Origin: Aquatica leii
Lineage: Eukaryota > Arthropoda > Insecta > Coleoptera > Lampyridae
DNA: 64,000 bases
Direction of reading: 5' to 3'
NCBI GenBank assembly: GCA_035610365.1
Contig: CM069432.1
Location: forward strand, 28,892,354 to 28,956,353
Part shown: positions 23,374 to 33,488 of the stretch, in pieces
Layout: each line of letters opens with the position of its first letter
Numbering within the stretch: the first letter of the stretch is position 1
Program-made: the position numbers and the translations under genes
The notes under the pieces: model-generated
What the model saw: the letters and a program-made list of their open reading frames with translations, nothing else
What the model was told of the DNA's origin: nothing
Database searches by the model: none

Positions 23374-24440
23374 ATGAACCCTTCCAAAACAAATATAAAC
23401 AAAAACAAAATAGAGAAGGAAAACCCCACTAATCCAAAACCCAAACCTAAAGCAAGGGAGAATGGCGAAAGCAGCGTCTCAGAGCCAGAAAGTGGGGTAG
23501 AAAAACTAGTCAAAGAGACCGTCCGCCTAATTGTAGGCCAAAATAAGACAAGGTTGTGTGGCGCAGCCTTCAAAAAGTACAAGTACTTACAAGATACTTT
23601 AAAACCGAAGCTACGAAACTTGCTTTCCTAAAGAAGGAAGAATCTATCGTTTCTAAGCCGGGAGGCAGCGGTACCCAAGCTCCGGCGCAAAAAAGACCGA
23701 GGTCCCAAGACGAAAGTCCGAAGGTTGTAAAGAAACAAAAGCAAAAGACGGTTGCTTCCGCTGCTCAACCAAAAGAAACCAGAGGCTAGGAGACAGAAAG
23801 ACGTCTCATATAAATGTGCTTTAGTAGGTATCAAAATGGCGGTTATTTATAGGAGATTTTCAACAAAACTCTTCACCACTGCCCAGATGGATCAAATTTG
23901 CTCAGCCATCATGAACACAGTGGAGGAAAGGTAAAATAAAACCATTAAACCTAAGTTCATCACCTCTCTGGCCTACCTAATGCTTTCATGGAAGGACAAC
24001 GCCACAGTTGAATGGCTCAAAGCGGTGGCAGTTAATCTACACCCTTGGGTAGGTTTAGAGCTGTGGGCTACCCTTTGCCTCTTTAGGCAGATATACCTCA
24101 GGGTAGTACCTTACTGGGATTCTTGTCCAACTCCTCTGTGATGTCGGCGACGAGGACATTACATCGGATCCAAGGACAGAACGATGGAGTCAACACCTCA
24201 ACCTGGAGGGTAATAAGGAAGGAGGCAAGGGGTACATCAGCACTTCTAATCCTCTCAATCGACCAAAATTCAGTAGAATCCTTAGGAAATAAACTGTTCT
24301 ACGGATTTAAAGAGATGCCTATCAAAGTAAGGAAACCTCATGAGCCACTACTGAAGGAAGAATCAGTAGATCCTCAGGATGCAACCACCATTAAGGTGAC
24401 GAAGGAGAGTGGTAATTCACTTTCCTCATCCACAACTTAA
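23374..24440 (+). pseudogene. LINE ORF1 (DUF4780-like), broken
   Basis: The first ORF of the LINE; such proteins bind element RNA. It starts at the ATG at 23374 with a very lysine- and proline-rich basic tail (residues 1-35), then an acidic SVSEPESGVEKLVKETVRL stretch. After frame changes at about 23560 and 23790 it reads KRPRSQDESPKVVKKQKQK and then KMAVIYRRFSTKLFTTAQMD and QICSAIMNTVEER. It goes on to a part resembling the DUF4780 domain: LKAVAVNLHPW, VWAT-like, then TRTLHRIQGQNDGVNTSTWR and ALLILSIDQNSVESL (24123-24440). The order agrees with ORF1 of R1-type insect LINEs. It ends at 24440, three bases before ORF2 begins at 24443. At least three frame breaks are present. Confidence 0.75.
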
Positions 24441-24442
24441 TC

Positions 24443-27330
24443 ATGGAGTGTGTGCAGGTGAACTTTCACCACGCAAAGGCTGCTTCGACCGTCTTATACT
24501 ACAGGTTTGCCCAAGTTACTAAAATGGTGGGTCTAGTCCAGGAGCCCTGGATCAATGAAAGACAAGTTTGTGAACTAGGTAGCAAGAACGATAAGCTGAT
24601 TTATGATAGATCTGACCTGGTACCGAGGGCAGCCATTCTGATCAATAAAATCAATAATGCACTGACTCTATCAGAATTCACAGATGCTGACACAGCCACC
24701 AGAGCTAAGTGTTCCTGGAGGAAAAAAGGAGATAATTTTGACTTTGGCATATTTTTCTGAAGAAGAACAGGAAGCGTCGCCAGACACAGTGAAACGACTC
24801 ATCAGCTACTGCGAAGCCAACAAGAAACATATAATCCTTGGGGTGGACGCCAACGACCGAGGGGAATCACTTTATGAGTACTTACTAATTACTAATATGG
24901 TGGTGGCCAATAATGCAATTGCCCAAACTTTATAAACGCTAAGGCAGGAAGTTCTAGACTTAACCTTAATGTCTAGGAAGCCTTCAAGTCTAATAAATGA
25001 TTGGGAAGTGTCTGAGGAGGCGTCCCTTTCCGATCACTGTTTGATCATGTTCAAGATGGGGGCTTGTTGCATGACCAACTAAACATATAGGGTTCCTAAA
25101 AAGGCCAATTGGAAAGGGTATTCTACATGATACCAGGAAGAAAATACAAAAAAAAAATAAGATCAATAAACAACTTGAAGAGAACAGTTAACCTCACAAC
25201 GGAGGCCATAACGAGGGCTTTGAGGTAAACTGTCATCTCAAAACCAAAAAGACTAAAAGCAAAGTACCCTGGTGGAACATTGAACTGAGCAAATTGTGTT
25301 GCAAAGCTAAAAGGGAGTTTAACAAATCAAAGAGAACACATAACTGGAAAGAGTACCGTAAAGCTCTTACTAAGTTCAATGTGACACTTCGTAAATCAAA
25401 GGACTTTTTGTGAGAACCTTGATGAAGCACTTTTCGCAAGCAGAGTGCAGAAGTTCCAGGGATTATAGCAGCTGGAAAAATAAGGGTGTACAAAGGATTC
25501 ATAAGGAATAGAACTCCACCTTGTCAATAAAATTGCATCTCCTGAAAGGATTAAGTGAACCATATGAACCTTTAAACCTTTCAAGGCTCCTGGCCCCGAT
25601 GGAGTATTTCCGGCACTCATTCAAAAAATGCAGGAAATCTTGCTAGAGACATTAATCAAAATATTCAGATCTAGTTTGTTATATGGCCATGTTCCTCAAG
25701 CATGGAGGGAAGTAAAGGTCATATTCCTACAAAAGGGAGGTGTAAAACCCCTAGATGATCCAAAGTCATATCGTCCAATAAATCTCTCATCGTTTATGCT
25801 CAAAGCAGTGGAGAAGCTGGTGGACCAATATATTAGAATAGAGATTTTAACAGTCAAACCTCTTCATAAATACTAATACTATCAGAAAGGCAACGATATC
25901 AGCTTTACACCAAATTGTAAAAACCATAGAGAAAGCACATGAGTCAAAGGAAATAGCCGTATTAGTCTTTATGGGCATAGAGAACGCCTTTGACAACGCC
26001 GCCTATTGTTCAATGACACAGTTCCTCGGAAATAGAGGGACTTTATCTTTATCATTCAATGGATAAACAACATGTAGACAGGTAATCACCACCATTGGTA
26101 GCGCCACCCATGAGGTAGGCACTACAAGAGGCTGCTCATAGGGGGGAGTCATCCATCTCCAAGGAGATTCAATACCTGGGGTTGACACTGGACTAAAAAC
26201 TAACGTGGAAAAGTTACCTGTTCAAGATGACCAACAAGGCTATAAAAACTTTATGGTATTGCCGCCAAATTGATGGCAAAACGTGGGGTTTGAACCCCAG
26301 CATAACCAATTGGATCTACAAACAGGTCGTTAGACCTAGAGTTTTCTATGCGTCTACAGTTTGGTGGAGAAAAATAGATCAAAGTACCGCGCAAGCAAAG
26401 ATGGCAAACGTGCAAAGGCTAGCATGTCTGACCACCATAGGCGCCATGAAATCAACACCCACCGCTGCCATGAAGATCTTTCTCAGCTTGGATCTCCTAC
26501 CAGTGGTAGGAAGTTCTAAAAACCACATCTCTGTTAGACATGGCCGTAGTGAGCGATTAGATGAACTCAAAAATGATCGTTGATCACAAATACAAAGTCA
26601 GGTTCCTCACTAGGAAAGACTGGGTGGGAGGTACGGGCTGCGTGCCGGGGTCTTCTAAAAAATGATTCACAGATGGATCCAAAATAGAAAACGGTGGTGT
26701 GGGTGCAGGAGTGGTGGGACCTAGGTTCAAAAGACACGTATCCGTCAGTGCTAAAACCACTATTTTCCAAGCAGAAGTACATGCCATCCACATGGTGGCG
26801 GAACATCTGATTACCGAAAACCAAAACAAACAAAATATATGCATCATATCGGACAGCCAAGCGGCATTAAAAGTACTGCAAAGAATCAGCGTAAGGTCAC
26901 GCATGCTTCACGAGTGCCATCAATCCCTAAACCAGCTGACGGACAAGGATAAAGTTGAACTTGTTCAGGTGCCAGGGCATGAGGAAATAATGTGGAAGTA
27001 GATCTGCAAGCACAATTAGGTGCAGTAAAATCCTTTATAGGGCCATCTCCCATGTATGGCTTTAGCCGAAGAGACTATCAGGAGGTTATCACCAACTGGG
27101 CCAACAAAGAAATCAACAAAACCTGGAACAAAAGCCGGGTCTTAAACATTCAAAAAAGTTCCTTAGCCCTAACAAAAAGAGGGGGAAGAGGGTTATAAAG
27201 TTAAGTGGTATCTGTGGTATACTAACAGGACACATTCACTGCAGATACCACTTGAATAAGATGGGACTGGTGAGTGATGACACATGCAGGTACTGTGGTA
27301 AAGAGGTGGAGCGTATGGACCACATCATCA
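24443..27330 (+). pseudogene. LINE ORF2: endonuclease, RT and RNase H, broken
   Basis: The AP endonuclease begins at the ATG (VQVNFHHAKAASTVLYYRF, GLVQEPWIN with the catalytic glutamate, KLIYDRSDLVPRAAIL). After a frameshift near 24765 come EANKKHIILGVDAND and RRGESLYEYLL-like text, and later VSEEASLSDHCLIMF near 25010. RT follows: TFKAPGPDGVFPALIQ-like text across a frame change near 25575, then WREVKVIFLQKGGVKPLDDP and KSYRPINLSSFMLKAVEKLV (25628-25876), KATISALHQIVKTIEKAHES, and TTRGCS-stop-GG near 26130. The text then jumps to SKEIQYLGLTLD, so motifs through the F/YxDD active site are deleted. A connector (NVQRLACLTTIGAMKSTPTA), RNase H (FTDGSKIENGGVGAGVVGPR, ISDSQAALKVL) and a CCHC-like tail (CRYCGKEVERMDHIIIKC near 27287) complete it. 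Confidence 0.88.
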
Positions 27331-27547
27331 TAAAGTGCTCAGATTTGTGCCAAAAGAATCAAAAACATTTAGACTTCATCTTCATCTCGGTAGAAGAATG
27401 ACTAAACTTTCCGACTAGGGGCTTGATCGAATTCGTCAAAGACATAGATCTTTCTTGAGTTCAACTAGAGAGGGGCACAAAAAATCTAATCTGGTCGCAG
27501 TGCAGGAGGCTTTCATATCACTAACCCTACTTCTAATAATAATAATA

Positions 27548-27561
27548 ATTATTAGAAGATT
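27548..27561. repeat. Target-site duplication of the LINE, right copy
   Basis: ATTATTAGAAGATT, an exact copy of 23021-23034, directly after the (TAA)n tail of the LINE. Confidence 0.88.
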
Positions 27562-27790
27562 TCTCTTTGGCAGTAAGGCAGAATATGTGGCTACAACACG
27601 ACGGAGCACCGTATCATGCTACTCGAGAAATCAGGAATTTCTTAAACGTGCATTTCCAAGACGGCTGGATCGGAAGAGGAGAGCCAATTCATTGGCCAGC
27701 AAGATCGTCTAACTGTACAAAATGCGATTTCTTTCTTTGAGGCTACATAAAAATGAAACTTATGCGTATCAACTTACTACAGCAGAGGAT
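27548..27790 (+). pseudogene. Mariner-like transposase, C-terminal part after the LINE
   Basis: The transposase resumes with LLEDFSLAVRQNMWLQHDGA, which holds the second catalytic aspartate (QHDGAP). It continues with HATREIRNFLNVHFQDGWIG, WPARSSNCTKCDFFL and a stop where a tryptophan is usual before GYIK. The acidic residue in CDFFL is the expected third catalytic position of DD-D type mariners. The protein end runs into the right inverted repeat. The coding phase agrees with the N-terminal part across the target site, which supports a single original gene. Confidence 0.87.
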
Positions 27791-27876
27791 ATGCGACAAA
27801 GTAGCTGCCTTTACGCCATATATTTTGAACAAAGTCAACAACAACTTTAAAATGCGAATGAGAAACTGTCTATTCA

Positions 27877-28526
27877 ACTTTGAAACAAGCAAACCGTTAA
27901 CAAAGGCATGCAAGATTATAGCGCATTTACATAAATTTTCAAAATCTCTAAATATCTCAAAAACCGCTGGATACAATTAGCAACAACCTAGTATCAAAAA
28001 AAAAGGAAATTAAATTTTGCGTTTCATATACAAAAAAATACATATTTCCATTTAAGTAAAAAAATTTATTGACGCTCAAAAAAAAATTTGACAGTTAAAA
28101 ATTTCAATGATTTTTTAACGAAAAAGATATTCAAAATGGCGTAAGACGCTGCAAGAGCAGTTTTTTCGAATTATCTCAAAAACCAACGGTTCTAAACACA
28201 AAGAAGGCTTATTAAAATGATCCTTATTTTCACTGGGAAATCTAAAAATGCAATATAAATTGTATCACTTTGTTTGAAAAAATGAAGTTGGGTCCAGTCC
28301 AGCAGATTTGGGACACCCTGTATAACTGCAAATAATTTTAGTAGATGGATAATTTAATTTGGTAAAACTTATTTTAAGATTAAGGAAAGGCGCTTTAGTG
28401 GGACACCCTGTATAATTTTTTCAATAAAATAATATATTTTTGTTTAAATTTTGTAATTTTTTAATCCAATTATATTTTTAATGCTTTATTTTACAACTTT
28501 ATGAATACACCCGGTAGAAGTTTTCT
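27877..28526. repeat. Right terminal inverted repeat of the mariner-like element
   Basis: About 650 bases, the reverse complement of the left arm at 21410-22177 with scattered mismatches and an 86-base gap. It holds TGGGACACCCTGTATA at 28309-28324 and again at 28399-28414, the counterparts of the two internal motifs of the left arm. The open frames at 27743-27976 (minus) and 27753-27980 (plus) are in this repeat or the transposase tail. Confidence 0.88.
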
Positions 28527-30737
28527 ACTGTTCTTGCACTATTTATTATGTAACATCGTAATACATAACACAGTTTTTAATTTAATAAGTAACACTTAAG
28601 CGTAATAAAAAAGCGACAATAAGCGTTTGTGGTTAATTAATTAAAGAACAAACGTTCTTAATTCAATTTTAGTAATCAGAGTATTTAATTTGCCCTTTCT
28701 ATTTGTGTCCCATGTGCCAATTCTTCTACATTATGCATCTGTAGAATAAAAGTATAAATTGCTACTTCGCCGTAATTAAATGTGAAATCAATACCCGCAA
28801 CTTCAAAGTAAAATAAAAAATATCGAGAATATTGCGCTATTGATTTTGTGCAATCGTATGAATTTCTTTAGAATAGCATATTTTAGCGTGTGTTTTCGAA
28901 ATTGAATTTTATGCGCTTTAAAAGAGGACATGACTTAGATCTTTGATAAGCGTATTTTGAAACTTTCTGCTTCTAAACCACTACCATCATGGGGGATTAT
29001 GATCCAACTTTGAAGTCTATTGTTCCAAACTCTAAACTTTAGTGACAAAGACTATGAATACGACACGGATAATATTTGCGGGTAAACGTGACAGTGTATA
29101 CTTCAAATGGTTGAATGAATAAATTTCAAACCACTTTTGTTATTATCAAAAGAAGGCTTTATATTCTCTACGGTTGAACTTATTTCCTATTATTCACGAC
29201 AGAAATGCACTTCTAAATATATGTATCGAGGGGGCAGAGTTGAGGGCAAGTGAAACTAATTAAGAATAGATTGAAAGGTACATTGTGGTTGAATAAAACG
29301 TGTTCAAGATGAAATCGCATGAATTCGATCCCTGTTCATGGTTTACCCCTGTAATTTGCAAGGCGCGCGCTAATTCTACGCCTGTGAAAACTATAATTAA
29401 GGTTTGCTTAGGAGTTTGAAGCAATTTCTTGTTGTTTCCTAAATAATACCCGAAGGAATTTTTACGTAGTCGTACGTTTTTACAACCATTTAATCGATTA
29501 AGTTTCATTTAAAAATACGAATAAACAGTTTTAGTACTGGTTTCACGTTCTCGTTATAATTTACATGGGATTTTAAACCTAATTGTAAATTCCATATTTT
29601 TTTCTAAAGCTTTGTAAAATCTAACAAAGCCACGGACATTTACTCGCGCACTACGCACATCCATTCAAACTTCGTCTACCGTGAAGATTACTTATTCTCT
29701 CGGTATTGAATTTCGTCACATTAATCCGTGGACGTCTTTACGTTTTATTTACGAATGAGGTAATGGTTGAAGAATGGGGTCGGGTGGAAGTAATTACCGG
29801 ACAGAAAAGAACCAAGGAAATCCGTCAATGTCTCAAGTCTCGCTTTGTAGTCTTGTTAAAGCAACTAGAGTAATTTAATTTTGAGAACTAAACCACTTAG
29901 ATGTTCCTTTATTAGCTTAAATACTTAAAATTCCTATTGTAGTAAACATTCGCGAATAAAATTTTATTATAATCATATTTCTTTATATAAAAAGGCTACC
30001 ACCTTCAGTTATGAAATTTATGAAACGTGCAAATTGTAGTAGTACAACTTAAAAAATTAAATACGATGATTAGTAAAATTAAATTATGGATTTAAGTAGT
30101 TGATGCCTATTTTTATTTTAAGGAAAATGTTAGTAGGTGGTAAATTTATGTTAAATATTTTAGAGTACTTAAAATGAAAGGACTAACTTTGCGCTTAGGA
30201 GGCGTATTAGTATTTACTTAGGATAAGTTAATTAACGTAGAGAATCGTCGTTAAAATCTAACAAAACTTCTTTCAACAACAAAGCAAACAATGCAAGTAT
30301 CTTTGCATTACTAAAATAGTCGACTGGTACATATTATGTAGTCACGTAGTTGTAATAAATGAAATATTGGCCTCTTCATAACAACAAAAATAAAAGTAAA
30401 CTTCTCATTGTTTAAACTTATTGTAAGTGCCAAACTTCTGTCGAATACAATCCAAATTTTTTTTATGTATGAATTTGATTAAAACATAATAAGGTAATAT
30501 CTTTATAAACTTAGTGATAAACGATTAAAATTATGTATGGGTGACAGAGTAACATTGATTAAAAAGAATAATACTCATAATTAAGAACTTAATACAATCT
30601 ACACTTTCTCAGGCGTTCTGTAGTGCTGAAAAATGCTAAGTAATTGTTTGAAAAAGATGAAATCAATCAATAATGGCACTTTCGACGTGCTCACCTGTGA
30701 TGTGATATGAAACAGAAAGGTTTTATTTTATTATTTA
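28527..30737. other. No gene recognised
   Basis: AT-rich unique-looking sequence between the mariner-like and Penelope-like elements. The only open frame of note (29260-29508, minus) shows no known domain. Confidence 0.5.
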
Positions 30738-30779
30738 CAAAAAACGATTTGTTTGAATGTATTAAACAATGCTGCTTGA

Positions 30780-31451
30780 TGCGAAGTAATAACATTCTGC
30801 TGAACTTTCATTGTTTATTATTTTGAAATGAATATACACAACGTTTCGATTGCTGTGGTATCTGCAATCGTCATCAGGTGAATACTAACAAACTTAGAAA
30901 CTACTGGAGCTTATATACTAAAGACATGTTCGATGAAGCGTTCAAGCGTACAAAATCAATTTAGCGTAAAATTTCTTTGTTGTTGTTAATGAATGCCGCT
31001 TCTTTAAATTTCCGTTTGTACCAATGTTCCTCCCTGTGTATGATTTTTGCTTCCGACCATTTCATTCGATGTTGGTTATCCCACGAATGTTGCGCGATGC
31101 CGGACTTAGAAGTCTCTCCTCTCTGTGTGTGCGTCTGATGTTCTTTCAGTCTGATGTCAAGTGGTCTTTTGGTTTCCCCCACGTATGATTTGCCACATTC
31201 ACATGGAACTTGGTAAATACAGTTTTGGGAATCTCGACTTGTCTGTGGCTTTGTGTTGGAAATTATACTCCTAATGGTGGTCGATGATTTGAACACTGTA
31301 TTTAAGTTGTAGCTTTTCCCTATACGTTTTATTGATTTTGATAAACCTTTGACATATGGGATGCTCAGCAGTGAATTGGGCAGTTCTTCTGTTTTAGGTT
31401 GTCCCATGGTGTTCAATTGCTTTTTCTGTAAAAGCTCTCCTACAATCATGG
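30780..31451 (-). repeat. Left inverted arm of the Penelope-like element, with GIY-YIG fragment
   Basis: Reverse complement of the right arm. It encodes, on the minus strand, an uninterrupted C-terminal segment (open 30961-31461) of the same protein: KKQLNTMGQPKTEELPNSLL, NCIYQVPCECGKSYVGETKR (the GIY-YIG type motif), LDIRLKEHQTHTQRGETSKS and GIAQHSWDNQHRMKW. Where the right arm has stops, this arm has glutamine (GIAQHSW) and tryptophan (EEHWYKR). About 100 bases that hold the final residues in the right arm (32991-33090) are missing here, so the frame ends KEILR. The ATG on the minus strand near 31450 is created by the junction and is not a real start. Confidence 0.87.
30843..30877 (-). ncRNA. 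Hammerhead-ribozyme-like hairpin, left arm copy
   Basis: Reverse complement reads CTGATGA, a 7-bp stem CGATTGC/GCAATCG with loop AGATACCACA, then AAAC. It is the same structure as at 33181-33215 but in reverse orientation. See that entry for reservations. Confidence 0.5.
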
Positions 31452-33067
31452 ATGCCACCACCTACGACCAAAAAATTGCAGACGTCTTAAATCAAGGGAA
31501 TTACCGCAGACTGAAGAAAGATCCGACAGCAAGCTTGGAGAGTAAGATCTATCAAGTCCTAAAACTCTACGAAAGAGATCTAACACCAAGGATGAGAACG
31601 ATGCTAACACCACACTACAGCAAACCACCGCATCTATATGGACTACCGAAGATACGTAAAAACAACATGCCGCTTCGACCGATAACCAGCTCTCGTAATG
31701 GACCCACATACCAGCTATCCAGATTTCTACTACCAATTGTGCAACCACTACAGAAGAACAGCTCATCTTTTGTCAAAGACTCCAAACATTTCGTTGAGAT
31801 TCTGAAAACAATACAGCTACAACCACGGGATCAATTAGTCAGCTTCGACGCAGAAAGTCTTTATACTAATGTGCCAGTTGAAGAAGCATTGAAAATCATC
31901 CAAACGAAGCTCTGAGAAGAAGAAAAACTCCAGGAAAGAACCACGCTACCGGTAGAAGGAATAATGAAGCTCCTAGAATGTTGCCTCAAGAACTCGTACT
32001 TTCAGGAGAAAGACAGATTTTTCACTCAAGACGAAGGACTACCAATGGTTTCATCTCTATCACCAGTAGTCGCCAACATCTATACGAACTGGTTTGAATC
32101 CCATGCCATAGAGAAATCAAAATTCAAACCCAAAACATGGCTTAGATATGTTGACGATACCTTCATAATTTGGAACCACAGTAATCGGCAACTAGACCTT
32201 TTTCTACAACTTCTGAACAACATCAAACCATCCATCAAATTCACTATGGAAAAGGAAAAGGAGAACTCACTTCCTTTTTTAGACGTTCAAGTAACAAAGA
32301 ACAAGAAAATTATGGAAACGACTGCCTACAGGAAACCGACACACACCGGTCGATATCTCAACTTTGAATCCAACCATTCCACATCTACGAAGAGGGCAGT
32401 AGTAAAATCTCTAATCGACAGAGCCTACAGGTTGTACAACACAGAGAAAGGGCTACGAGAAGAAATCAAAAACATTAGAAACGATCTAAGGCAGAATGGT
32501 TATCCAGAAAAGATTGTAAGAAAGCTTTTACAGAAAAAGCAATTGAACACCATGGGACAACCTAAAACAGAAGAACTGCCCAATTCACTGCTGAGCATCC
32601 CATATGTCAAAGGTTTATCAGAATCAATAAAACGTATAGGGAAAAGCTACTACTTAAATACAGTATTCAAATCATCGATTACCATTAGGAGTATAATTTC
32701 CAACACAAAGCCACAAACAAGTCGAGATTCCCAAAACTGTATTTACCAAGTTCCATGTGAATGTGGTAAATCATACGTGGGGGAAACCAAAAGACCACTT
32801 GACATCAGACTGAAAGAACATCAGACGCACACACAGAGAGGAGAGACTTCTAAGTCCGGCATCGCGTAACATTCGTGGGATAACCAACATCGAATGAAAT
32901 GGTCAGAAGCAAAAATCATACACAGAGAGGAACATTAGTACAAACGGAAATTTAAACAAGCGGCATTCATCAACAACAACAAAGAAATTTTCAGCCAGCC
33001 AAGTGTCGAGATAAGCAATATATGGAAACCACTAATCGAAACTCTAAAACAACTTAAACTTCACTAA
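31450..33067 (+). pseudogene. Penelope-like RT and GIY-YIG endonuclease, 5'-truncated
   Basis: A fused reverse transcriptase and GIY-YIG endonuclease. The frame opens at the inverted-arm junction with MDATTYDQKIADVLNQGNYR, so the N-terminal part normal for this family is missing. RT follows: YGLPKIRKNNMPLRPITSS, SFDAESLYTNVPVEEAL with the motif-A aspartate, LSPVVANIYTNWFE, and the catalytic LRYVDDTFIIW near 32147. LPFLDVQVTKN and YRKPTHTGRYLNFESNH follow. The C-terminal domain has CIYQVPCECGKSYVGETKRP and LDIRLKEHQTHTQRGE. One frame runs through to a stop at 33065-33067 with three internal stops: 31913 (TGA), 32867 (TAA) and 32936 (TAG). No frameshift is seen, so this is a relatively young copy. 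Confidence 0.9.
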
Positions 33068-33276
33068 GTAATTTTGTTAATTAATCTGTTACGCTAAGTT
33101 GATTTTGTACGCTTGAACGCTTCATCGAACATGTCTTTAGTATATAAGGTCCAGTAGTTTCTAAGTTTGTTAGTATTCACCTGATGACGATTGCAGATAC
33201 CACAGCAATCGAAACGTTGTGTATATTCATTTCAAAATAATAAACAATGAAAGTTCAGCAGAATGTTATTACTTCG
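32509..33276 (+). repeat. Right inverted arm of the Penelope-like element
   Basis: Pairs with 30780-31451. It covers the RT C-terminal connector, the GIY-YIG domain, the 3' untranslated region and the hammerhead-like hairpin, ending TTATTACTTCG at the target-site duplication. Confidence 0.86.
33181..33215 (+). ncRNA. Hammerhead-ribozyme-like hairpin, right arm copy
   Basis: CTGATGA at 33181-33187 is followed by a perfect 7-bp stem (CGATTGC 33188-33194; GCAATCG 33205-33211) around a 10-base loop, then AAAC. Penelope-like elements are known to carry hammerhead motifs with boxes CUGAUGA and GAAA in their terminal regions. Here the G of the GAAA box is also the last base of the stem, and a stem I pairing of the flanks is not evident. 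Cleavage activity is therefore uncertain. Presence in both inverted arms supports its being part of the element's terminal repeat. Confidence 0.55.
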
Positions 33277-33315
33277 CAAAAAACGATTTGATGTATAAAC
33301 ACTAATATTAGTTAT

Positions 33316-33480
33316 TGTTAATAATTGGCGATATTATAAATAACTTCTTGCAATAATAAACTTGTTAATACGATATTATATTTAACTATTTGCAATTACA
33401 TTAATGACCAAACTCACAATGACAAAACAAAACATAGAATATCTATTTTAAAATTAATTTTCAATCAACTATTTTTTATA
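33316..33480 (-). repeat. Copia 3' LTR
   Basis: 165 bases on the plus strand beginning TGTTAATAATTGGCGATATT, matching 40326 onward. Relative to the 5' LTR it lacks about 44 bases near 33450 (the stretch from AACTTTTTTAAG to GATGTTAC). A polypurine tract (AAAGTGGGAA on the minus strand, 33481-33490) abuts it, as expected at the start of a 3' LTR. Confidence 0.88.
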
Positions 33481-33488
33481 TTCCCACT

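Larger units (their letters stand above)
23035..27547 (+). mobile_element. R1-type non-LTR retrotransposon inserted in the transposase gene
   Basis: A 4.5-kb LINE with a 5' untranslated region, two ORFs (DUF4780-type ORF1; endonuclease-RT-RNase H ORF2) and a TAA-repeat tail at about 27533-27547. It is bordered by a 14-bp target duplication, so both ends are preserved and the element is not 5' truncated by insertion. An internal deletion removes the RT active-site block, and both ORFs carry frameshifts. Length is short for a complete element of this type, in line with that deletion. Confidence 0.88.
21410..28526 (+). mobile_element. Mariner-like DNA transposon with very long TIRs, split by a LINE
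   Basis: The element is bounded by matching inverted ends: AGAAAACTTCTACCGGGTGT at 21410 and its reverse complement ending at 28526. The inverted repeats run for about 650-770 bases each. The transposase gene lies between them on the plus strand and is interrupted by a 4.5-kb LINE at 23035-27547. Without the LINE and one target-site copy, the element would be about 2.6 kb. No clean TA target duplication is visible. The left flank reads TATAC and the right flank ACTG, so the exact termini may differ by a few bases. Confidence 0.85.
30738..33290 (+). mobile_element. Penelope-like element with inverted arms and target-site duplication
   Basis: A Penelope-like retroelement (RT joined to a GIY-YIG endonuclease). 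Its 5' part is truncated, and a second copy of its 3' part is attached upstream in reverse orientation. The direct repeat CAAAAAACGATTTG at 30738-30751 and 33277-33290 brackets the whole structure and is best read as the target-site duplication. Inverted arms are 30780-31451 (left) and about 32509-33276 (right). Arrangements with reversed partial copies are well known for this class. A copia LTR starts only 25 bases to the right. Confidence 0.88.

Noticed and set aside
23313-23582. Minus-strand open frame with a hydrophobic look
   Set aside because: Opposite strand of the lysine- and glutamate-rich start of LINE ORF1; the hydrophobicity follows from complementing AAR codons.
33181-33215. Firm call of an active hammerhead ribozyme
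   Set aside because: The stem and GAAA box overlap by one base and stem I is not evident, so only a ribozyme-like hairpin is claimed.
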